Below are positions 1-5,179 of a stretch of DNA of 10,768 nt, in pieces; position 1 is the first letter of the stretch; the number at the start of each line of letters is the position of its first letter. The DNA is from JBHPGW01 sp042569785. Its GTDB lineage: Bacteria; Planctomycetota; Phycisphaerae; Sedimentisphaerales; Anaerobacaceae. The notes beneath the pieces were generated by a model. It worked only from the letters and a program-made list of their open reading frames with translations. It was not told where the DNA came from and did no database searches. The stretch covers positions 1 through 10,768 of the forward strand of contig JBHPGW010000076.1 of the NCBI GenBank assembly GCA_042569785.1, read 5' to 3'. The translations under genes and the position numbers were made by a program.

Positions 1-63
1 CTTTTGCTCAAATGTAGCAATAGGCCATTACAAGCCATAATATCAATGTTTCGCACTAAACGA

Positions 64-834
64 TCATTTAAGTCCTAACACCTCAGCCATCGAATAGAGT
101 GCTGGTTTTTTTCCTACCAGCCATTCCGCGGCCCGCAAGGCTCCTCTGGCAAATCCGTCCCTGCTGTGGGCGCTGTGCTCTAACGTTACGGTTTCGCCAA
201 GCGTGCTGAAAATCACCGAGTGTCTCCCGGCGATGTCACCGGCTCGAACCGCATGTATTCCAATAGAGCCCTTCTGCCGAACAGCGTCTTTGCCGCTTCT
301 TCCGTAAGTGAAGCTGCCATTGATATAATCGCCGGTTTCTGCGCAAATATTTTCTGCCAGCGTCAAGGCTGAGCCGCTTGGCGCATCTTTTTTGAAACGA
401 TGATGCTGCTCAACGATCTCGATATCGTAATCTTCACCGAGCATCGAAGCGACTTTGCCGACCAGTGTAAATAATACATTCATCCCTACACTCATATTTG
501 TGCCGTATATAACGGGAATTTTTTCACCGGAGGCTTTTACCTTTGCGGTCTGTTCAGCGGTCAGTCCGGTAGTACCCAATACAAGAGCGGCGTTGTTTTC
601 AAGACAGTATCCAACGGTCTGCTCAACACCTTGAGGCTGAGAAAAATCGATCACCACATCAGCCCCAGGCGCAAATACAGACTCGAAGCTGACGTTCTCG
701 ACACCTGCGTTCTTACCGATATCAGGATGATTGCCACTTTCGACCGCGGCTATAATATCAAACTGAGAAGCTAATGAAACGATCCGCTGCCCCATCCGCC
801 CAGCAGCTCCAACAACTACAAGTTTAGACCCCAT
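64..834 (-). CDS. dapB: 4-hydroxy-tetrahydrodipicolinate reductase (DapB)
   Basis: Cytoplasmic enzyme that reduces 4-hydroxy-tetrahydrodipicolinate to tetrahydrodipicolinate with NAD(P)H, in the diaminopimelate/lysine pathway. The 256-residue protein has the usual family length. An N-terminal Rossmann motif GAAGRMG lies at residues 9-15, followed by VIDFS (61-65) and LGTTG (86-90). The DapB signature HHRFKKDAPSGSA runs from 144, with H144 and K148 matching the catalytic His and Lys of the E. coli enzyme. VRAGDIAGRH near 197-206 is also typical. I place the start at the ATG at 834-832: an AAGGAG sits 7 nt upstream, whereas the in-frame TTG at 840 would lie only 1 nt from it. The gene starts 23 nt after the lipoprotein gene stops, so the two are probably co-transcribed. 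No terminator is visible in the 63 bases that follow. Identification is secure. Confidence 0.97.
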   Translation of the reverse strand: MGSKLVVVGAAGRMGQRIVSLASQFDIIAAVESGNHPDIGKNAGVENVSFESVFAPGADVVIDFSQPQGVEQTVGYCLENNAALVLGTTGLTAEQTAKVKASGEKIPVIYGTNMSVGMNVLFTLVGKVASMLGEDYDIEIVEQHHRFKKDAPSGSALTLAENICAETGDYINGSFTYGRSGKDAVRQKGSIGIHAVRAGDIAGRHSVIFSTLGETVTLEHSAHSRDGFARGALRAAEWLVGKKPALYSMAEVLGLK

Positions 835-841
835 CAACAAA

Positions 842-847
842 CTCCTT
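842..847 (-). promoter_or_regulatory. Ribosome binding site deciding the dapB start
   Basis: On the minus strand the sequence AAGGAG is followed, after 7 nt, by ATG at 834-832. This favours that ATG over the TTG codons at 840 and 837, which would be too close to the site. Confidence 0.8.
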
Positions 848-857
848 ATAAAAAGAC

Positions 858-1511
858 TTAGTTGCTCAGCACTCTCGATGGCAGTGACTCACACATTTTT
901 CCTATCACTTCCTGAACCTTTTTGGCTGTATCTGGTGCCAATGCTCGTCCTACAACCCCGCCAGCTACACCGCCCGCAATACCACCTATCACATCATCGT
1001 CATCACCAGTCACAGCCATTCCGCCAACGGCACCTGCTGCGGCACCAAGCAAAGTGGACATCGTCTTGCCAGTAGTACCTTCTCCACTTGCGATCCATAA
1101 AATGCCGGCGTCTTCGACATCGATCATCTTCGCCGTCAAATTCATGTCTTCTTTAAATTTGGGAATATTGATTATGACCACAGCCGGTACATTAAGAACT
1201 CGTCCTGCCCGTGCGGCGCCTTGTTCGCTGGTGACATCGGAAGCCTGGAATTTCTGTTCTTCCAGCAGAGCTTCGATCTGCGAACGTTCAACTGGCGCAT
1301 AACCTTTCTTCATCAATTCGATCATGAAAAAATCTGCGATCTGATTTCTCGCAGCTTTACCTCTCAACTGCCCTTCAACACTTATCACCGCAACCTTATG
1401 AATTTTACCAAAATCATATCCAACCCTGGCCTGACCCTGACCCGTAGAACAGCCGCTAACACCAACAAAAAACATCACTGGCAACAAAATATAAAGACAA
1501 ATAGTTCTCAT
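858..1511 (-). CDS. CsgG-like lipoprotein with glycine-zipper segment
   Basis: Predicted 217-residue lipoprotein. A hydrophobic signal peptide (about residues 3-19) ends in a lipobox VSGC, with C21 as the lipidated cysteine. Residues 38-145 resemble the CsgG family: KVAVISVEG, VERSQIEALLEEQ (74-86), an alpha/beta middle part with VPAVVIINI (108-116), and a strand pair ending in LWIASGEG. CsgG proteins are outer-membrane-associated secretion or lipoprotein components. Unusually, a Gly/Ala-rich stretch at 156-189 (GAAAGAVGG, then after DDDD, GGIAGGVAGG) looks like a glycine zipper able to insert in or span a membrane. The start at 1511-1509 is chosen because GGGAG lies 9 nt upstream; a longer frame from 1538 would have that site inside the gene. 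The true function is unknown; the family call is moderately sure. It is likely co-transcribed with dapB from its own promoter. Confidence 0.75.
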   Translation of the reverse strand: MRTICLYILLPVMFFVGVSGCSTGQGQARVGYDFGKIHKVAVISVEGQLRGKAARNQIADFFMIELMKKGYAPVERSQIEALLEEQKFQASDVTSEQGAARAGRVLNVPAVVIINIPKFKEDMNLTAKMIDVEDAGILWIASGEGTTGKTMSTLLGAAAGAVGGMAVTGDDDDVIGGIAGGVAGGVVGRALAPDTAKKVQEVIGKMCESLPSRVLSN

Positions 1512-1520
1512 AATACAATT

Positions 1521-1525
1521 CTCCC
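1521..1525 (-). promoter_or_regulatory. Ribosome binding site deciding the lipoprotein start
   Basis: GGGAG on the minus strand lies 9 nt before the ATG at 1511-1509. That ATG gives a protein beginning directly with a signal peptide and lipobox at Cys21, which agrees with this start rather than the ATG at 1538. Confidence 0.75.
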
Positions 1526-1562
1526 AAAAAAGTAACATTGCAAATATTATTCAGTCTATTGC

Positions 1563-1591
1563 TATCTAATCATATCAAACAAAATTGTCAA
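1563..1591 (-). promoter_or_regulatory. Candidate sigma-70-type promoter for lipoprotein-dapB
   Basis: On the minus strand a perfect -35 hexamer TTGACA (1591-1586) is followed after 17 nt by TAGATA (1568-1563), a weak -10 match (3 of 6 positions). Transcription would start near 1556, about 45 nt before the lipoprotein ATG. The site lies in the AT-rich gap after the last flagellar gene, where a new transcription unit is expected. The call rests on sequence match alone. Confidence 0.45.
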
Positions 1592-1654
1592 TCTATTTTT
1601 GCTGTGGATTATGCGTGGCAGGTCTTACGCTGCTGTGATTGCAATAGTGATGAT

Positions 1655-2389
1655 CTATTCGGAGTTTCTCAGGATAGCGATCATTATTTGTGATTTTTCA
1701 GAAATTGCGGTTTCCTGGCCTACCCAGTCCCCGCCTGGTCCTGCACCCCAGGAATAAATAGGCCAATTCAAGTGTAAGGGCAGGGCGTCTCTGAGAAAAT
1801 CCGCAACTACTTTAGCGCGTATTGCTGACAGCATCCACTGCTGTTTTTCGTCTTTCTCGTTCCGGTCCAGGCCGAGAATGTAGAGCCTAAGGCCTTTAGA
1901 ACTTTCATTGGCTTGCAGGCCCATTGCGAATTGTCTTAGGAAGCTTTTTGCGGAATCATTTAACCGCGAATTTCCGGGAGAAAAGTTAATATCGGTTAAG
2001 ACGAAATTGGTTTTTTTCGCGACGATCTGAGATTTTCTAACTTTCATGGATTCGGTGACTTTTTTGAAGAGCCTGCGTTTGTCTTCCTCTTTACTGTCGA
2101 TAGTTCTTGTTACTTTGGCCTGATTAGTGTCACTGATAAAAAATTTGGTTTTATGCTTATCGAGGCTCGAAACCTTTGTTCTGCCAAAAAGCATTCCAAG
2201 TCCGACATTATGAATATGCTGTACGAAAGCGTCTCTGGTGATATAAAACAGATCGGGATCCCGCACTTTCGACATACTCAGCAGCATAACGAAAAACGTC
2301 AGCAGCAGTGTAACCATATCTGAAAAAGTGACGATATAAGCCGGCACATTGGGCCCGCTATCGTCGGGTTGTTGACGCTTAGGCCTCAA
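1655..2389 (-). CDS. motB: Second MotB-like flagellar stator protein (OmpA-type C-terminus)
   Basis: A 244-residue inner-membrane protein of the MotB family, whose dimer anchors the MotA ring to peptidoglycan and carries the ion-binding Asp. A short cytoplasmic tail is followed by one membrane helix (about 19-39), TFSDMVTLLLTFFVMLLS, with D24 at the conserved ion-binding position. A linker leads to a periplasmic OmpA-like domain (about 128-240): INFSPGNSRLNDSA (134-147), ILGLD (171-175) and LSAIRAKVV (188-195), R191 being the conserved Arg. The classic GHTD and NRRVEI motifs are degenerate. The start is TTG at 2389-2387, overlapping the stop of the preceding motB as TTGA, with GGAG 9 nt upstream; the next Met is inside the membrane helix. 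It differs clearly from its upstream paralogue and shares one motA. It is the last gene of the flagellar run. Confidence 0.88.
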   Translation of the reverse strand: MRPKRQQPDDSGPNVPAYIVTFSDMVTLLLTFFVMLLSMSKVRDPDLFYITRDAFVQHIHNVGLGMLFGRTKVSSLDKHKTKFFISDTNQAKVTRTIDSKEEDKRRLFKKVTESMKVRKSQIVAKKTNFVLTDINFSPGNSRLNDSAKSFLRQFAMGLQANESSKGLRLYILGLDRNEKDEKQQWMLSAIRAKVVADFLRDALPLHLNWPIYSWGAGPGGDWVGQETAISEKSQIMIAILRNSE

Positions 2390-3048
2390 TTATAAATTCT
2401 CCGTTCCAATAAAACAACTTCCAGTGTTCGTTCGGCACCTTGTTCTCCATGCTGTCGGTCAGTCAAATTTGCCGCTGAGATGCTGAATCTTTTTTTGTCA
2501 AGCTTGTGTTCTGTCGTAAGATAATCGATTACCGCCCAGGCTCGATGCAGCCCTAAATCCTGGTCGCTTTGGTTTGAGTTTTCGCTTACAGCGATGCGAT
2601 TCGGCATTTCCCGCAGTAATGCCGCCATATCAGACAAAACCTTTTCACCTTCAGTTGAAATAATTCTCCCATTTCCCCAAAAGATATCAGAAGATGATCT
2701 TAAGAACACCTTATATTCATGGTAGTTCAGGTTTTGTTCTTCTTTGAGATTGTTCTGCTTACCTTTTTCTAAAGTTGGTTTTTCACTGCCCTGGTCGTAG
2801 TCTTCGATCTCTAGAACCATATCCATTGAGACAACGGCATCTTTTCCGCCGGTGGTCTTTTCGATCGAAACAAGTCCCTCTGCGTAAATGACTTTGAAAT
2901 TGCGATAGACAGTATCGTCAAATGTAGAAAAACTCAAAAGTAGGACAAAGAATGTCAGCAGCAGTGTCATACAGTCACTGAAAGTTACCATCCATTCAGG
3001 GGCACCTGCATCACCGGAAGGTTCGGGGGCTTTTTTTTTGGCTCGCAT
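2386..3048 (-). CDS. motB: MotB-like flagellar stator protein with degenerate OmpA domain
   Basis: A 220-residue inner-membrane stator subunit. The N-terminal MotB plug and membrane helix (about 19-40) reads WMVTFSDCMTLLLTFFVLLL, with D25 as the ion-carrying Asp. A linker rich in charged and polar residues (80-110) precedes an OmpA-like region (about 112-215) recognisable from GEKVLSDMAALLRE (134-147), LGLHRAWAVIDYL (165-177) and RTLEVVLLE (207-215). R169 matches the conserved peptidoglycan-contacting Arg. The Asp of the GHTD motif is replaced: the aligned segment is VSENSN (154-159), with Asn159 at that place. The GYGE-type motif is also lost. The ATG overlaps the motA stop by one base (TAATG), so MotA and this protein are translationally coupled; its own stop overlaps the next motB. 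The membrane part is certain; peptidoglycan binding is in doubt. Confidence 0.9.
   Translation of the reverse strand: MRAKKKAPEPSGDAGAPEWMVTFSDCMTLLLTFFVLLLSFSTFDDTVYRNFKVIYAEGLVSIEKTTGGKDAVVSMDMVLEIEDYDQGSEKPTLEKGKQNNLKEEQNLNYHEYKVFLRSSSDIFWGNGRIISTEGEKVLSDMAALLREMPNRIAVSENSNQSDQDLGLHRAWAVIDYLTTEHKLDKKRFSISAANLTDRQHGEQGAERTLEVVLLERRIYN
2399..2402 (-). promoter_or_regulatory. Ribosome binding site for TTG start of second motB
   Basis: GGAG on the minus strand, inside the end of the first motB, lies 9 nt before the TTG at 2389-2387. The TTG shares bases with the upstream TGA stop (TTGA). Together they support a non-ATG, translationally coupled start. Confidence 0.7.
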
Positions 3049-3818
3049 TATATCTTTGCCTTTATGTCTTCACGTCTTCCCTGTGAGACAAAAGTTTGCA
3101 TCTTTTCCCTTACTGCGGTTGGGTTTTCTCCTTGCGCAATAGCGCAGATGCCTTCTGTGATCATTTCCTTAATGGTTATTTCAGCTTGTGAATAAATCCC
3201 CAATTTCCCCGCTAATGGAATGAAGATCAAATTAGCGGAAAAAGCCCCGTAGAAAGTGGTTACTAATGCGGTAGCCATACCCTCGCCGAGCCCGCTTGGA
3301 TCATCTAAGTTTGAGAGCATCTGTATCAACCCGATAAGCGTCCCGATCATTCCAAAAGCCGGCGCTGCGGCTCCCATAAATTCGAGTATCTTTTTTCCAG
3401 ACGAATGGCGCTCCTGAAGATATTGGATTTCCAGTGACATAAGGTCTCGGATATGTTCAGACTCCTGGCCGTCTACAAGCATCTGCACACCCTTGACGAG
3501 AAACAGATCGTTTACGTTTTTCATTTCCTGTTCAAGAGCCAATGCACCGTCTCTTCGGTTAATAGCGGCGTAATTGACAAGCTGTTGGATAAGTTCGGAC
3601 TGTGTCGGCAGCTTGCTGACTATGGTCTTCTTGATTATGGCGAAAATACCTAAGAACTGTGGAAGTGAAAAATGTATAAGTGTAGCACATAACATACCAC
3701 CCATAGTAATGGCAAGTGATGGTATATTAAAAAACATTGCGGCGCCTGCGCCAACGGCAATAGCGCCGATAATAACGATCAGCCCGAGCAGGACTCCAAT
3801 AATTGTTGCGATATCCAT
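3048..3818 (-). CDS. motA: Flagellar stator protein MotA (PomA/MotP-like)
   Basis: A 256-residue four-helix inner-membrane protein that forms the pentameric stator ring and drives rotation against FliG. Membrane helices lie at about 3-24, 31-50, 148-170 and 181-203. The large cytoplasmic loop between helices 2 and 3 holds FLVKGVQMLVDG (106-117) and IRDLMSLE (123-130), where charged residues contact the rotor in this family. The family motif APAFGMIGTLIGL spans 152-164 and LVTTFYGAFSAN spans 185-196. T160 and T188 align with threonines of the sodium-driven PomA (T158, T186), so Na+ coupling is possible but unproven. The gene starts 4 nt after the MotE-like gene stops and its stop overlaps the motB start (TAATG). 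The ribosome binding site is weak (AGAAAG), suggesting coupling to the upstream gene. Confidence 0.95.
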   Translation of the reverse strand: MDIATIIGVLLGLIVIIGAIAVGAGAAMFFNIPSLAITMGGMLCATLIHFSLPQFLGIFAIIKKTIVSKLPTQSELIQQLVNYAAINRRDGALALEQEMKNVNDLFLVKGVQMLVDGQESEHIRDLMSLEIQYLQERHSSGKKILEFMGAAAPAFGMIGTLIGLIQMLSNLDDPSGLGEGMATALVTTFYGAFSANLIFIPLAGKLGIYSQAEITIKEMITEGICAIAQGENPTAVREKMQTFVSQGRREDIKAKI

Positions 3819-3822
3819 AAAG

Positions 3823-4521
3823 TTAGTTTCTTTCTATAATGGTTTTTAGTTTCCGGCAAAAATATGCTGAGATCGCCGGTTCCTTTTCAGCTATAACAGA
3901 CAAGACCTTAGCTTTTTTCTTCTCAGACATATAATAGAGAATTTTTATCGCGTCGTTGGCGCTTGAGTTGTCATCTTGAGCCTGAGTCATATTTGTTAAA
4001 ATTTTACTGGCACTTTCCGGCGCCATTTTGTCATAAGCGGCGGCAATTGAAACGAGATTTTCTCTTTCAGCATTTTCGATCTCGACCATACTTTTGGCCA
4101 GTTTCCCCTGCTCTTCTTTGAGCTGCATAACAGTGGAAGTAAGCTCATCCCTGAGATTGTTGAGCTGTGCGATATCTTCTTTTAAAGTATTTTGAGTAGC
4201 TTGCAATCTCTGCTCACGAACTTGTAGTGACTTCAGCTTCTGGTCGTATTCTGTTATCTTTTCTCGAACATCGTAAACAAGTTCACGGAGCTGTTTTTCA
4301 GTTAAACCTTTTCTGTTTTTGCCGGCGGTAGCCTTAAGAACGCTTTCAGGTGATATTTCCGGATCCAATGGATCGAGCTGCTGGCTGTCAACTTGTGCGG
4401 TTTGTTCGGGTGATTGGCTTTCTAACTGAGGAGCTTCATGGGTTAAAAATGAAAAGGCAAAGAACCCGGCAAAACCAACTAATCCAGCCGCCACTGTTAT
4501 AATTATTATTTTTTTATTCAT
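3823..4521 (-). CDS. MotE/YlxF-like membrane-anchored coiled-coil protein
   Basis: A 232-residue protein with one N-terminal membrane helix (about 5-27), a low-complexity Gln/Ser/Pro linker (30-60), a long coiled coil (about 75-152) and a C-terminal helical domain (about 155-215). That last part, with AYDKMAPESASKIL (162-175) and DAIKILYYMSEKKKAKVL (190-207), resembles the MgtE N-terminal/FliG-like helical repeat found in MotE (a periplasmic chaperone for MotC in Sinorhizobium) and in YlxF of the Bacillus fla/che operon. The bulk would face the periplasm. The gene lies between fliJ and motA, just 4 nt ahead of motA, which suggests a role in stator assembly or stability. A clear AGGAG sits 8 nt before the ATG. 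The architecture is clear; assignment to this exact family is an inference from layout and motifs. Confidence 0.7.
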   Translation of the reverse strand: MNKKIIIITVAAGLVGFAGFFAFSFLTHEAPQLESQSPEQTAQVDSQQLDPLDPEISPESVLKATAGKNRKGLTEKQLRELVYDVREKITEYDQKLKSLQVREQRLQATQNTLKEDIAQLNNLRDELTSTVMQLKEEQGKLAKSMVEIENAERENLVSIAAAYDKMAPESASKILTNMTQAQDDNSSANDAIKILYYMSEKKKAKVLSVIAEKEPAISAYFCRKLKTIIERN

Positions 4522-4543
4522 CTATATATCTCCTAAACAAAAC

Positions 4544-4569
4544 TTTATCCCGATGTACATCGGGATAAA
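4544..4569. repeat. Perfect 26-bp palindrome upstream of MotE-like gene
   Basis: The 26 bases are an exact inverted repeat, centred between 4556 and 4557, with half-site TTTATCCCGATGT. In RNA it would fold into an 11-bp stem with a GTAC loop. On the transcribed (minus) strand it is followed by GTTTTGTTT, giving a weak terminator-like shape, and it ends 9 nt before the AGGAG of the MotE-like gene. It could be an attenuator, an RNA-processing or stability hairpin, a protein-binding palindrome, or part of a dispersed element. Confidence 0.75.
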
Positions 4570-4588
4570 AACAACCATAAAATCAGCC

Positions 4589-4609
4589 ATCCGCCCGACA
4601 AAGGCGGAT
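4589..4609. repeat. Hairpin with 7-bp GC-rich stem
   Basis: ATCCGCC (4589-4595) and GGCGGAT (4603-4609) form a perfect 7-bp stem around a 7-nt loop. It is the middle one of three inverted repeats in the fliJ to MotE-like gap. No U-tract follows it on either strand, so it is not a standard terminator. Confidence 0.65.
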
Positions 4610-4646
4610 CCCGCAGTTTTGATTTTTAACTTTTTATTTTTAAATC

Positions 4647-4673
4647 CTCCAACTGGCCATCGGTCAGTTGGAG
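4647..4673. repeat. Hairpin overlapping the fliJ stop codon
   Basis: CTCCAACTGGCC (4647-4658) and GGTCAGTTGGAG (4662-4673) form a 12-bp stem with a single mismatched position around a 3-nt loop. The fliJ stop codon (4666-4664) and its last two sense codons lie in the stem. On the minus strand the following bases are A-rich rather than U-rich, so this is not a classical intrinsic terminator. It may stabilise or process the mRNA, or mark the edge of an inserted element. Confidence 0.7.
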
Positions 4674-5134
4674 TTATTGATCTTTTCCTTTCGCAGTATT
4701 TTTCTGCTGAAACCAATTGCGGTCATCTCATCAGAACGTTTCTGTTCAAGCTTTTCCTGTTGTGTGATAAATTCCTGTTTCGCTTCGGCTCGCAACTTCT
4801 CCAGGCCTTCCTTAAATTGTTTCAGTTTTAAAACGTCTGCTATCTTTTCTTTCTGTTGTGTTTCAAGTTCAGTTACCGTATTTTTAAGTTTTTCAATTAA
4901 CTGGTCATTTATTTTCGAGCATTTTAAAAAAAACTCCTGTTCAGCCAGTCGTTTTTTGGCGGGTAGCTTAGCTAAGTCCCTGATCATGTTTTTTAATATT
5001 CTTTTTTGCATTAGCAATTCGCCCCGTGTTTGCGCGAGTTTTTCGGTTATCGCGAACAATCGGGCTCTTTCTGTTTGTTCCTGCTTTGTTTTTATGTCAA
5101 GAACTCGCTGTAATCGCCATGCAAATCGTCTCAT
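4664..5134 (-). CDS. fliJ: Flagellar export protein FliJ
   Basis: A 156-residue, highly charged, almost wholly coiled-coil protein. FliJ is the central stalk of the export ATPase, inserting into the FliI hexamer and touching the export gate. The start RFAWRLQRVLDIKTKQEQTE (from residue 3) and the late segment KLEQKRSDEMTAIGF (128-142) fit the family pattern, and the length is normal for FliJ (about 140-160). It starts 45 nt after fliI stops; the ribosome binding site is poor (GGA 4 nt before ATG). The last residues and stop codon lie in a hairpin, so the very C-terminus (KINNSN) may have been altered by an element inserted there. FliJ proteins are weakly conserved; the position right after fliI makes the call firm. 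Confidence 0.9.
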   Translation of the reverse strand: MRRFAWRLQRVLDIKTKQEQTERARLFAITEKLAQTRGELLMQKRILKNMIRDLAKLPAKKRLAEQEFFLKCSKINDQLIEKLKNTVTELETQQKEKIADVLKLKQFKEGLEKLRAEAKQEFITQQEKLEQKRSDEMTAIGFSRKILRKEKINNSN

Positions 5135-5179
5135 TTATCCAGTACAAATTATGGGCATCTAAATATTGTTAATATTCAA

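Noticed and set aside
1..38. Possible start of another minus-strand gene after dapB (ATG at 38-36, open to the window edge)
   Set aside because: Only 12 codons are visible, there is no ribosome binding site and the product is not recognisable. Too little to call.
1598..1654. Terminator after the second motB
   Set aside because: Only a 4-bp stem (GCGT/ACGC) could be found and no U-tract follows it, so no terminator is called although one is expected near here.
4540..4547. TAAAGTTT on the minus strand, an exact match to a sigma-28 -35 element
   Set aside because: No GCCGATAA-like -10 follows at the right spacing; a -10 there would fall on the ribosome binding site. The match arises from the palindrome arm.
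4647..4673. Intrinsic terminator of fliJ
   Set aside because: The hairpin is strong, but the bases after it on the transcribed strand are A-rich, and the stator genes follow in the same direction. Kept as a repeat only.
4522..4716. A 64-codon minus-strand frame ending exactly before the MotE-like gene, with a hydrophobic C-terminus
   Set aside because: It begins inside fliJ in another frame and runs through the three hairpins; its residues simply read out the inverted repeats and AT-rich filler. No ribosome binding site or family resemblance was seen.
4668..5162. Long plus-strand frame of 164 codons opposite fliJ
   Set aside because: It is the antisense shadow of a Lys/Glu-rich coiled coil, giving a Phe/Ser-rich product with no family likeness. 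Other plus-strand frames in the window (for example opposite fliF, fliG and fliI) are shadows in the same way.
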